Shown piece by piece: positions 55,770 through 64,000 of a stretch of DNA of 64,000 nucleotides; within the stretch, counting starts at the first letter, position 1; each line of letters starts with the position of its first letter. The notes below the pieces were generated by a model. That model worked only from the letters and a program-made list of their open reading frames with translations. It did not search any database and was not told the origin of the DNA. The position numbers were made by a program, and so were the translations under genes. Where the stretch lies: the NCBI GenBank assembly GCA_033557465.1, contig CM066031.1:1067124444-1067188443 (forward strand), given 5' to 3'. The stretch comes from Ichthyophis bannanicus. Its lineage: Eukaryota; Chordata; Amphibia; Gymnophiona; Ichthyophiidae.

Positions 55770-56900
55770 ATGTAACAGAGCAGTTATCAACGGGGGGGGG
55801 GGGGGACGACCTTGCCAACCGGCACGCAAGACCGCCGAACCAAAACAAGAATCCCGTGCCGCCGCTACGTCCAACTGATAATGCCTGCTGAAAGCATGGA
55901 GAGATGACCAAGTACCTGCCCTGCAAATTTCCATTGGCGGGACAAGAGCATGCTCCGCCCACGACGCCACTTGCGCTCTAGAAGAATGGGCCCGCAAGCC
56001 CAACGGGACAGACCAGCCTTGTAAAATATAAGCCAAGGTAATAGCTTCCTTAATCCACCTAGAAATGGAAGATTTTGCCACCGCTTCCCCCTTTCGAATT
56101 CCCCCGAAGAGCACAAACAAGCGATCCGACTTACGGAACGTCTCGGACACCTTCAGATACCGACGCAACACTTGTCGCACGTCCAGCCGATGTAGACCGC
56201 CGTCCGAAGCACATGCTGTGTCCAACGTAAAAGCTGGCAGAATAACAGACTGATTCACATGAAAGGGAGAAACCACCTTAGGAAGAAAGGAAGGAACCGG
56301 TCTTAGAACCACTCTATCTCTAGAAAAAGATAAGAATGGAGCCCTATAAGACAGCACCTGCAGCTCCGAAATTCGCCTTGCTGAACAAATGGCTACCAAA
56401 AACACAGTCTTTAGAGTTAAATCCTTAACGGAGGCCTGGCGAAGAGGCTCAAAAGGTTTCTGAACCAAGGCCTGCAATACCAGATTCAAATCCCATGGGG
56501 GAATAGACACCCTACGCAAAGGCCGCAGGCCTAAACACGGCTTTAAGAAAACGCTGCACATCCATGTGCGCTCCAAGCGGAACATCTTGAATCTTGCCTC
56601 TGTAGCACACGAGAGCCGCCAACTGAACCTTTAAGGAACTGGCGGCTAAACCCTTGTCAAAGCTATCCTGTAAGAAACTGAGGATTACGGCGACAGAAGC
56701 CGTCTCTGCCCGAATATGATGCCTAGAACACCAATCTTCAAAGATTCGCCATACTCGGACATACGCAAGCGAGGTTGAAGACTTTCTAGCTCAGAGAAGA
56801 GTGGCAATAACTGCCGACGAATAACCTTTCCTTCTCAACCTAGCCCTTTCAATGGCCATACCGTAAGCGAGAATTGATCCACCTGAGGCATGCGCAGTGG
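55770..56900 (-). pseudogene. DIRS-g tyrosine recombinase, catalytic domain intact
   Basis: Frame 56585-55707 runs through the whole catalytic domain: WDLNLVLQAL, SARRISELQVL (first Arg), VVSPFHVNQSV, LDVRQVLRRYLKVS, FVLFGGIRKGEAVAKSS, the second box HSSR, EICRAGTWSSLHAF and SRHYQLD (Tyr nucleophile). All four key residues are present with no stop. The N-terminal SAM-like domain upstream (56585-56900) is in another frame after a lesion near 56535, so the full protein is not made. A G run (55793-55804) lies within the C-terminal codons. Confidence 0.9.
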
Positions 56901-58680
56901 ACCCTGAATTAACAGGTCCACTATAAGAGGGGAAGCTTCCACGGAATGCCGTCGAGAAGCCGAACCAGATCTGCATACCAAGGCCACCTGGGCCAATCTG
57001 GAGCTACCAGCAGGACCTGTCTGCGGTGCACCTCAATGTGCTGGACCACTCTGCCGATCAATGCCCACGGAGGAAAGACATACAGAAGACTGGACTCGGG
57101 CCACAGTTGGATGAGGGCGTCGATTCCCTCGGACATGCGTTCTCTCAGTCTGCTGAAAAATCGACTTGTCTTTGCTGACTGGAAGGTCGCCATGAGGTCC
57201 ATGATCGGCGGTCCCCATCGGCAAATTATCTGCGCGTAAACCTGCGGATGCAGCTCCCACTCTCCGGAGTCTACCCGCACTCTGCTGAGAAAATCCGCCA
57301 TCACATTGTCTTTTCCCGCGATATGCGCTGCCGAAATGGCTAGGAGACGTACTTCCACCCACTCGAACAGCGCCTCCGCCTCCTCTTCCATGGCTATGCT
57401 TCCTGTGCCTCCTTGACGGTTGATGTACGCCACCGTAACCGAGTTGTCCGACAGGACTCTTACCGCTCGTCTCATTACTGCCGCCTCAAAGGCCTGAAGC
57501 GCCAGCCGCACCCGCCCGCAGCTCGAGCTGGTTGATCGACCACAAGGTCTCCTGGGCCGACCACGTCCCCTGCACGTAACAGTCCTGTCAGTGGGCCCCA
57601 CAGCCCGCCAGACTTGCATCCGTCATTAACAGAATCCAAACCGGCTGTTCCAAGGGCAGCCCCGCCACAGGGACTTCGAGCATAGCCACCCCTGCAGAGA
57701 CAGCCGGACTCGCCTCGGACAGGGCAACCGCCAGTTCAGCGAATCCGACTGGTTCGACCAGCGGCGTAAGAGTGCTCTCTGAAGCGGACGCATATGAAAC
57801 CTGGCCCAAGGGACCTCCTCCAGAGTTGCAGCCATTGCTCCTAGCAGCCGCAGATATCACCACGCGGACGGAGCGGACATCCCCAAGAACATACGCACCA
57901 GGCGACGCAAGGCTTGGGCGCAGCGAACCGGTAAGACCACCAGGCCTCTTGCCGTGTCGAAACAGACCCCAAGATATTCGAGGCACTGGGTAGGTAACTA
58001 AGTGACTCTTCTTCGCATTGACCACCCAGCCGAGACTCTGCAGCAGGTGTACGACTCTGTCCGTGGCCTGCAAGCTCTCCCTCTCGAACTTTGCCCGAAT
58101 CAACCAGTCGTCGAGATAAGGGTGGACCAAAATACCTTCCTTTCACAAATACCTTCCTTTCCTTACCTTGGTGAAGGTGCATGGAACTGTAGCTAGACCG
58201 AATGGTAGCGCTTGAAACTGGTAGTGTCCCCACGGAAACGCAAACCACAGAAACCTTTGATGCATCACTCTGATCGGAATATGCAGATAGGCCTCCAAGA
58301 GGTCCAGAGCAGTCAAAAACTCTCCTTGGCGCACTGCCACTATGACAGATTTTAGGATCTCCATGTGGAAATGTGGCACCCGGAGACAACGATTCACGCC
58401 CTTGAGATCTAAAATAGGACGGAGGGACCCGTCTTTCTTTGGCACCATGAAATAAATGGAGTAATGACCTACCCCACGCTCGGACTCCGGAACGGGAATG
58501 ACCGCCCCCAAAGCTAAAAGCCGCTCTAACGTGGAGCGAACCGCCAGCTCCTTCTGCCACCCCTTGCTGGGTGACAGAACGGAGGAGTCCCGGAGCGGGG
58601 AAGCAAACTCCAGTGCATAACTGTCTCTGACGATCTCGAGCACCCAACTGATCTGATGTTATCTGGACCCAAGAAGGAAG
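56901..58680 (-). pseudogene. DIRS-g RT / RNase H / Dam-like region, broken
   Basis: Frame 58643-58143 holds the RT start and palm: YSIYFMVPKKDG, RPILDLKGVN, motif A ALDLLEAYLHIPI and motif B GLATVPCTFTKV. There the codons for VVVAAALRKEGIL are replaced by a short tandem duplication of 'aaataccttcctttc' (58127-58160). Frame 58130-57588 resumes with HPYLDDWLIR and ends in TDASLAGCGAH of RNase H. Frame 57619-56921 carries VLSDNSVTVAYINRQGG, HIAGKDNVMADFLSR and the complete Dam-like segment (WGPPIMDLMATFQSAK, YVFPPWALIG, VLLVAPDWPRWPW). Confidence 0.88.
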
Positions 58681-60241
58681 AAAGTCCCAAAGCCGACCTC
58701 CGATCACTTGGCTTCCCTCCAGGGTCCACCTCGCTTCATTGTGGCTTGCGACTAAAGGAAGAGGGCCACTAAAGGAAGAGGACGAGGAGGGCGGCATAAC
58801 TGAGAAACCTCTGCCCGCTCCTCGACCTCGAAAATTCTGCGCCCTTGACCCAAGCCTGCCGCGTTGGGAACCCCAAAGGCAGGAAGATCGAAGCCTCTGA
58901 AAGTCTCTAAATTGACCCTGAGAAACTGACAGACTTCTACCCAGCTTAGGCTTATCCTCCAGCAGCCTACCGACTTTAGACTCTCCAAGGTCCTTCACCA
59001 ACTTATCGAGATCGTCCCCGAACAACAATCTGCCTTTAAAAGGAAGTTTGTTGAGTTGAGACTTTGAAGACCCATCGGCCGCCCAATTTCACAACCAGAT
59101 GGATCTCTGCGCCGCCACCAAGGAAGCCATAGTATTTGTCAACGTTCTGATCAAATCATAGTGTACATCTGCCAAGTATGCTGAACCAGACTCCAACCGC
59201 GTCACCTCGAGCAAACCGTGCTGGTCCAAGCGGGAGTCCTGACGCAAATGCTGAGCCCATCGTAAGCAGGCTCTAGCCACCCAGGCCCCACAAATAGAGG
59301 CCTGCAAAGACAAAGCATTGGTCTCAAAGGCCTGTTTCAATAACCCGTCCACCTTCCTGTCTTGTGTATCTTAAGGCAGCACTCCCCTCAACTGGAATTG
59401 TCATTTTCTTGGTTACTGCCGATACCACTGCGTCTACCCGAGGCGACTTGAACTTCTCCTTGTCCTTGTCCGCTAACGGATCGAGTCGATTCATCATCCG
59501 GATACCTTTCAAACCTGACTCAGGCTGATCCCACTCGGTTTGAATCATCTGATCTACAACTCTATGCACCGAGACCACCACATGAGATTCCCATACTGCT
59601 TGTATGAGGGGATCCTCCAAACCTTCGGCTTCAACGAGATTGAGCATTTAAAGGGCTTCCATAATCAGGGGTACCAGCTCCTCCTTACGAAACACTCGGA
59701 TGATCCTAGCCTGATCTTTGGGCTCAGGAAACTCCCCTTCCTCCAGTTCATCAAAAACGTCCTCTGGCTCCACTTCAGCCTCTGTCTCCTGCCAGTCTAT
59801 ATCTCCTGTTCTACCTCCAAGGGCCGAAGCCTTTTAGCCGGCTTCAGTAAGTTCCGACCGGCACCCTCCGCTTTGGGAGGCGGCGGAGGCGCCGGCATCG
59901 AAGGCTTCTGGCAACTTCCCTAAATGCCCCAATCTGAAGGCCTGATGCATAATCAGTACGAAGTCTGGGGAAAAATCAGCCAAGAACAAGGAGGATTCCG
60001 GCTCTCCAACCGGCAGTTCAGCCCCCTGTCCCTGAGGAGTAACTGGAGTTGGAAGTACGAGAGAACCAGGAGAAGAATCCCCCTCAGCAGGCAATGTAGG
60101 GTCCAAAGGGTCTGGCAGTGTCTTGCCTTCCATCTGCTGCTCTATGTCAGAGGAAACAGCAGCGCAGCCCCTGCAAATCCCTGAATCTGACACTGTGCCT
60201 CTGTGAGAACCGCAGACCACGCACTGCGGCCTTGCCGACAT
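58681..60241 (-). pseudogene. DIRS-g gag, broken
   Basis: The start at 60239-60241 gives MSARPQCVVCGSHRG then GICRGC (zinc ribbon). The first frame runs to 59834 and includes ADFSPDFVLIMHQAFRL. Later pieces are HRVVDQMIQTEWDQPESG (59647-59324), LLKQAFETNALSLQASICGA and SGSAYLADVHYDLIRTL (59352-59089), and MLFGDDLDKLVKDLGE (59028 onwards), each in its own frame. Confidence 0.87.
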
Positions 60242-60445
60242 TAATAAGAAGGTTACAACCCCAGGAGAAGGAAAGGATCTGACTGACTGACCCAAAAATC
60301 CAGAAAGAAAAAAAACTTTTTTTTTTTTTTAAATACCTAACCGAGGATTGTCAAACTAAAGAAACCCATGTGCCTGCCCCAAACGCTAAGGGCACCAACT
60401 TGCCCAAACTTGCAGGGCCTGCACTCCACGCGGGAAAGTGAGGCA

Positions 60446-60460
60446 CAAAATGGCCGCCGG
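60446..60460 (-). promoter_or_regulatory. YY1-type site in DIRS-g leader
   Basis: Sense strand CCGGCGGCCATTTTG, which fits the vertebrate YY1 consensus GCGGCCATTTTG. It lies about 705 bases downstream of the 5' end and about 205 upstream of gag. Function is inferred. Confidence 0.6.
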
Positions 60461-61004
60461 AACCGGCGAACGACAAAAAAGGCGCGAAAAATCAAAAAGA
60501 AAACAAAATTGCAAGCGCAGCATTAGGGAACCAAAGAACGAGCGCCGCAATGAAATCAGGGAGGAATCAACTTACCCCGTCTCAAAATGGGCCAAAAACT
60601 AACAACGCCGCTCGAATCCTGAGTGGTGTAGAGCTGCTGTCCCGGCTGCCTAAGGTAAGCGCCGGCGAGCCGAGCAACCCCGGAGTTCTCTCTGCTGCAG
60701 TCAACGCACAGGAACAAGGCCTTTCTGACACAGAGCGAGTTGCTGCGATTATCTGATCTCTCCCCCGTACTGCCCAGGGGGAGCGATCTAAGAATGCCGT
60801 CTGTATTAGAACTTCCACCGAAGTAAAGGAGGGGGAAGGGCAGTGACGGCTCGGCTCCTCAGACTTTTTTTTTTTTTTTTAATTGAAAGCTACAGTCTTC
60901 TAAAGAAAATAAACAAATGAAACCAAGGGAAAAAAACAAACCCCAAAAAGCTAGCTAGTGTTGCTCACAAGCCCCTAAGTGAGCCCAGTGCCAGGCTCAC
61001 ACGT

Positions 61005-61113
61005 CCTCCTGCTGCATGGAGACTGGACACACTGGGGGCTGATGGGAGCTCCAGCAGCATACATCCTGTGGTACTAAAGAATCTGATTGGTCCAGTCTCC
61101 ATGCTGCAGGAGG
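61005..61113 (-). other. DIRS-g 5' leader hairpin
   Basis: Bases 61005-61027 pair with 61091-61113 at 22 of 23 positions around a 63-base loop. It is the strongest example of this type II structure. Confidence 0.85.
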
Positions 61114-61162
61114 AGGAGCACTACCCAGATGTGGAGGACTAAACTGGAGGACCGCTCAGGAA
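61029..61162 (-). repeat. DIRS-g 5' inverted terminal repeat
   Basis: Inverted partner of 55193-55348. The outer edge is 'ggaccgctcaggaa'. Confidence 0.93.
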
Positions 61163-61445
61163 CTCTAAACAAATTGGTAATAATGCAAGACTTCCTCTGC
61201 TACATCCATGGTGACTTTAATCCACTAAAGCAATGATTATTCATATGCTCATTAATTTTGATTTTCAGAATGGCTTTTACTATTTTATCTGATCCAGATG
61301 TCGGGCTCACTGGTCTATAGTTCTGGATCCCAATCTTTTTAAAAATTGGTTGCACTGTCCATCCTCCAGATCTCAAGTACCATTTGATACTATGCCATCT
61401 TTAACACATAATGCCACCCTCTCCTCAGATTTGTTGAACCCTATC

Positions 61446-61723
61446 ATTTCAATATAATGTATACCCTGGAATCAGGTTTCCTTGTTTGTTATCCTCCGTC
61501 CACCAGCTGTCTGAGATGCCTATTAATGCAACATCTTCATTTACTGCCATACATTCTAATAACCTCTTCCATTTTGCTTTTTATAGACTTCTAGCATTCA
61601 CAGACAATTTAAAGTAGGTCTTTAAAATCTGTATTCACAAATTGCATAGCAGTTGAGGGTAATTTTAAATAATGTATTTATTATTTATTTAAATGCATCT
61701 GGGATACTTCAGCCACCACCACA
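61446..61723. other. Unassigned DNA, possibly older LINE sequence
   Basis: The stretch 'gtccaccagctgtctgagatg' to 'cttctagcattcacagac' looks like part of a LINE endonuclease region on the minus strand, but I cannot match it within this window. Confidence 0.3.
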
Positions 61724-61886
61724 AAAAGACTATTGGGATAGTTTAACTTCAGTGTTTTGTATCTTTTGAAGAGTCACTCAGGAGCACATGGTTTGGAGTA
61801 GGCTGTCTGCTTTCCCCCATAATCTGGTTTAAAAATTGCTTTAGTTCCTTTTAAAATTTAGCAACAGCCCAATTCCACACAGATTA
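61724..61886. repeat. 163-bp direct repeat, left copy
   Basis: Identical at all 163 positions to 63362-63524, and similar (about 18 of 22) for another 20 or so bases. It begins 'aaaagactattgggatag' and ends 'ccacacagatta'. Confidence 0.95.
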
Positions 61887-61907
61887 AAGTGGCGCCTTTT
61901 CTTTCCG

Positions 61908-62337
61908 TAGGGATGGAAGGCTTCATTCTCACCCTCTTCGGCACTGGCGGAGCCTCTCCTATGTCGACGGGCTCCCCTAACTGCAGAGTCAATCCTGCCA
62001 GTGCCCCAGAACCGGGCGACGTGCCTTGGTGGCGCAGACAAAATGCCTGATGCATTAGCAATATAAACTCAGGGCTAAACTCCCCGAGCCCCGACGCCTG
62101 CGATGGTAGCGCAGCCCCGGAAGGCCCTGGCAACTCCTCTACCACCAGCCCCTGTGCCGCCGGCCTCGGAGAGGCAGCCCCTGCCCCCACCGGTGCCTCC
62201 TGCACCACTGGGGAGTTCATGAGGTCCATCTGATGCTCCACAGTAGATGAGAGGGTTGTACAGCCCCGGCACACCCCTGTATTAGCCACTGTACCCCTCC
62301 TGGTGCCACACACAAGACACTGTGGTCTGGCTGCCAT
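61908..62337 (-). pseudogene. DIRS-h gag N-terminal fragment
   Basis: It is open from the start at 62335-62337: MAARPQCLVCGTRRG, GVCRGCTTLSSTVEHQMDL, a Pro/Gly/Ala-rich stretch, GEFSPEFILLMHQAFCLRHQ and PVPKRVRMKPS. It is the only type II Gag N-terminus here without a frameshift between the zinc ribbon and the HQAF block, so it is useful for defining the native N-terminal frame. The real homology ends near 61908, and the last 17 or so residues of the open frame come from flanking DNA. Confidence 0.88.
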
Positions 62338-62663
62338 GAACTAGACCTGCAACTGACCAAAGGCACCGCAAACTTCCTAACTGCTACCTTCTGTTTTGTT
62401 TTTGTCTTGCCCTTTTTTTTTTTTTTTAAATATTACTCCTCAGATGATGGGAGCTGACTCCCCCCGTAGAGGAAAAACTCCCCCACCACCTCTGCTTGCT
62501 CAGACCTAAAAGGGAGAATCGGGAAGAAATGCCACTACCAAAAAGAAACAAACTAAATCAGCAAATTAAGCGAAATCAAAGAAATTAACAAAAGAAACTA
62601 GCTACCCCGAACTTTAAACGGGCGCGCGAACCGCCCAGCAGCCACGCGGCTTCCCCGTGGCCA

Positions 62664-62678
62664 GAAAATGGCCGCCGA
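62664..62678 (-). promoter_or_regulatory. YY1-type site in DIRS-h leader
   Basis: Sense strand CGGCGGCCATTTTC, about 690 bases from the 5' end. Confidence 0.55.
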
Positions 62679-63210
62679 GCAAAGCCTGCACCAGAAAAAG
62701 GGCGCCAAAATGAGCGCGAGCCTTCTAGCGCCTAAGAAATAATGCTCCTCTCAGACAGTGCAGGTAACCCCGGTGATCTGCTTACCGGCCCTGCTGCACC
62801 TTCCACTGCCCGAAACGCCTGGCCACAAGCTGAAAAGTGGTCGCACCATAGACTTGAAGCAGGGCAGCCTCCAGCGCCGCGGAAACAGTCGTAGCGGCCC
62901 GGCAGGCACCCGCACAGATAGAAGGGCTCTCCCCCGTAGAGTCCGGGGGGAGAGAACCTCTGGACTACCCGAAGGAGTCACCAACTCGATGTCCTGAGTC
63001 GGCCCCCCAAACGAAGCCCTTACAGCAACCGGCAGGGAGCAAGAATATCTGGTGCCTTTATTTATTTATTTATTTTTTTATTTTTTTAAGTGACAGATCC
63101 CCAAATATAAAAACCAATTTGGTAACTAAATTTGGCTAAGTAAATGTAGACTGTCCCAAAAGCTCCTTATCAGATTCTCCAGAGAGCCTTCCCCAAAGGC
63201 TTGTCAGTTC

Positions 63211-63314
63211 CTCCTGCTGCATGGAGACTGGTCACACTGGGATGAAGGAGAGAGTACAGCAGGCTATATCCAGTGATGTCAATTCTGACATACGAGTCTC
63301 CAAGCTGCAGGAGG
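63211..63314 (-). other. DIRS-h 5' leader hairpin
   Basis: Bases 63211-63231 pair with 63293-63314 with two or three mismatches. Confidence 0.78.
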
Positions 63315-63361
63315 AGATTGACAACCCAGAGGTAGAGGACTGAACTGGAGGAACGATATGG
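63233..63361 (-). repeat. DIRS-h 5' terminal repeat
   Basis: Close to the right terminal repeat of DIRS-f (52442-52575). Its inverted partner is absent. Confidence 0.88.
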
Positions 63362-63524
63362 AAAAGACTATTGGGATAGTTTAACTTCAGTGTTTTGTAT
63401 CTTTTGAAGAGTCACTCAGGAGCACATGGTTTGGAGTAGGCTGTCTGCTTTCCCCCATAATCTGGTTTAAAAATTGCTTTAGTTCCTTTTAAAATTTAGC
63501 AACAGCCCAATTCCACACAGATTA
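63362..63524. repeat. 163-bp direct repeat, right copy
   Basis: Exact copy of 61724-61886, starting at the first base after the DIRS-h terminus. Confidence 0.95.
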
Positions 63525-63635
63525 TAGAGGCGCCTTTCCTTTCTGGAAGAGGCTTTCCCTTCCCAAAAATGCTGTCTAGCTGCTAAGAAAATCTAAAGTC
63601 CTCTTTCCTGCACCATTGTCTCTTCTATGCACTGA

Positions 63636-64000
63636 GGGCCTGATTTTCAAAGGCCTTTACATGGGTAACTTCTCTAGTTACCCATATAAAGGCCTTATCC
63701 AGGATTTTTGAAGAGCACCTACATGGGTAATGCCCTTCGAAAATTCCAGATATGTCCCTAACACGCCCAGATACTATCTGCTTTGCATCAGTGCGTGTTG
63801 GGGGCGTTCTGGGGTGGAGCGGAGGCAGGCCACGGCACTACCCGTATAGCATCAATTTTCGATGCTACGTGGTTAGCGCTCTGCGTTTTAGGATAGGCGT
63901 GGAAAAACCTTGCTTATTTTTAAGGCACTGGGGCTAACCATGTAGCATCAAAAATCAGTGCTCCTGCAGCTACCTGGCTGTGCAGCAACACCCGGATTTT
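63636..64000. mobile_element. MITE-like element, cut by the window end
   Basis: It begins 'gggcctgattttcaaagg', resembling the end of the MITE at 53377. Just inside is a hairpin in which about 63650-63671 pairs with about 63676-63697 ('aggcctttacatgggtaact'). The interior has 'gctacgtggttagcgct' and 'ggctaaccatgtagcatcaa' type blocks like those of the 53.4-kb MITE, so both may be one superfamily. The right end is outside the window. Confidence 0.65.

Larger units (their letters stand above)
55193..61162 (-). mobile_element. DIRS-g: type II DIRS retrotransposon, full length
   Basis: At 6.0 kb it keeps all domains plus the 5' hairpin with 22 of 23 paired positions and an exact YY1-type site. 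Its YR C-terminal half is open. It interrupts a CR1 relic whose two halves flank it. Confidence 0.94.
55040..61445 (-). mobile_element. CR1-like LINE relic split by DIRS-g
   Basis: Blocks 55040-55192 and 61163 to about 61445 are parts of one minus-strand RT region. The first matches the motif-A side ('gactttttaatttcctcag', 'ggttacccttatccg'). The second matches the region around the RT start ('ggctcactggtctatagttc', 'tttttaaaaattggttgc'). Similarity is lower than among the other CR1 copies, so it may be another subfamily. Confidence 0.75.
61908..63361 (-). mobile_element. DIRS-h: type II DIRS 5' fragment
   Basis: Only the 5' terminal repeat, the leader and the first 140 or so gag codons remain; RT, RNase H, YR, ICR and the 3' terminal repeat are gone. 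The right end is the exact element terminus ('actgaactggaggaacgata') and joins the second copy of the 163-bp repeat. The left break falls within gag after PPVPKRVRMKPSIPT. The leader is closest to DIRS-f. Confidence 0.9.

Noticed and set aside
57841..59028. A 395-codon open frame on the minus strand in DIRS-g
   Set aside because: It begins in true gag codons (MLFGDDLDKLVKDLGE) but then runs out of frame across the gag-RT junction and the RT palm, which are encoded in another frame at 58643-58143. It is not a separate gene.
2836..61162. Host exons interrupted by the repeats
   Set aside because: I looked in the non-repeat intervals (721-2786, 21961-24292, 30376-32106, 45144-46562, 52576-53376) for conserved-looking frames bounded by splice sites and found none I could support.
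2836..63361. Idea that the repeated units could be LTR retrotransposons or endogenous retroviruses
   Set aside because: The terminal repeats are inverted, not direct, there is no protease, DDE integrase or envelope, and a tyrosine recombinase and ICR are present.
7449..63361. Possible CRISPR-like or bacterial phage content because of tyrosine recombinases and Dam-like domains
   Set aside because: The linked RT, RNase H and Gag domains, LINEs and SINEs show eukaryotic retroelements. No direct-repeat spacer arrays are present.

Overview
This window is eukaryotic, repeat-dense vertebrate DNA with no host exon, tRNA or rRNA that I can recognise. About three quarters of it consists of transposable elements, most of them broken. 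The dominant class is DIRS-type tyrosine-recombinase retrotransposons, with eight copies lettered a to h by position. CR1-clade and L2-clade LINEs, tRNA-derived SINEs and several fold-back or MITE-like elements accompany them. DIRS, CR1 and L2 together at this density, with a CR1 3' end of the kind seen in amphibian genomes, suggest an amphibian, possibly a caecilian. That is an inference from repeat content only.

Layout. 1-2.8 kb: CR1 relics and unassigned DNA. 2.8-6.0 kb: DIRS-a, truncated in its reverse transcriptase (RT). 6.1-6.6 kb: a CR1 3' end. 7.06-17.14 kb: a fold-back element of about 1.2 kb, flanked by a 14-bp direct repeat and expanded to 10 kb by DIRS-b (7449-13130) and a near-complete L2 LINE (13153-16330). 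17.1-22 kb: a minus-strand CR1 copy split by an element with 200-bp terminal inverted repeats (17236-20092) and by a SINE (21238-21455). 24.3-30.2 kb: DIRS-c. 32.1-45.1 kb: DIRS-d, containing DIRS-e (32755-39663), whose centre is replaced by a CR1 (33098-36293) and an L2 fragment. 46.6-52.6 kb: DIRS-f. 53.4-54.9 kb: a MITE and a second fold-back. 55.0-61.4 kb: a CR1 relic split by DIRS-g. 61.7-63.5 kb: a DIRS-h fragment bounded by an exact 163-bp direct repeat. 63.6 kb to the end: a MITE cut by the window edge.

All eight DIRS copies lie on the minus strand. Read from high to low coordinate they run: terminal repeat, gag, RT, RNase H, Dam-methylase-like domain, tyrosine recombinase (YR), internal complementary region (ICR), inverted terminal repeat (ITR). 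Two lineages are visible. Type I (b, e) has a Gag zinc motif ending in CLGPxH and a terminus containing CATATGTGAAGACT or CATATGTGAGGACT. Type II (a, c, d, f, g, h) has an N-terminal CxxC...CxxC zinc ribbon and, in every copy that keeps its 5' end, a hairpin there. Gag would package the RNA, RT/RNase H would make cDNA, the ICR would template completion of both ends into a circle, and YR would integrate the circle without target duplication. The insertion sites of DIRS-b and DIRS-e, readable against the DNA they interrupt, show no target duplication. No copy is fully coding. DIRS-b has the only full-length intact YR (498 codons), DIRS-e a 590-codon gag frame, and DIRS-f a 603-codon continuous gag-RT frame.

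The most notable structures are the nested insertions, the fold-back split by a DIRS and an LINE, the 163-bp exact duplication around a DIRS remnant, the independent loss of YR catalytic residues, and conserved non-coding modules of the type II DIRS (5' hairpin, YY1-like site, splice-donor-like 3' terminus).
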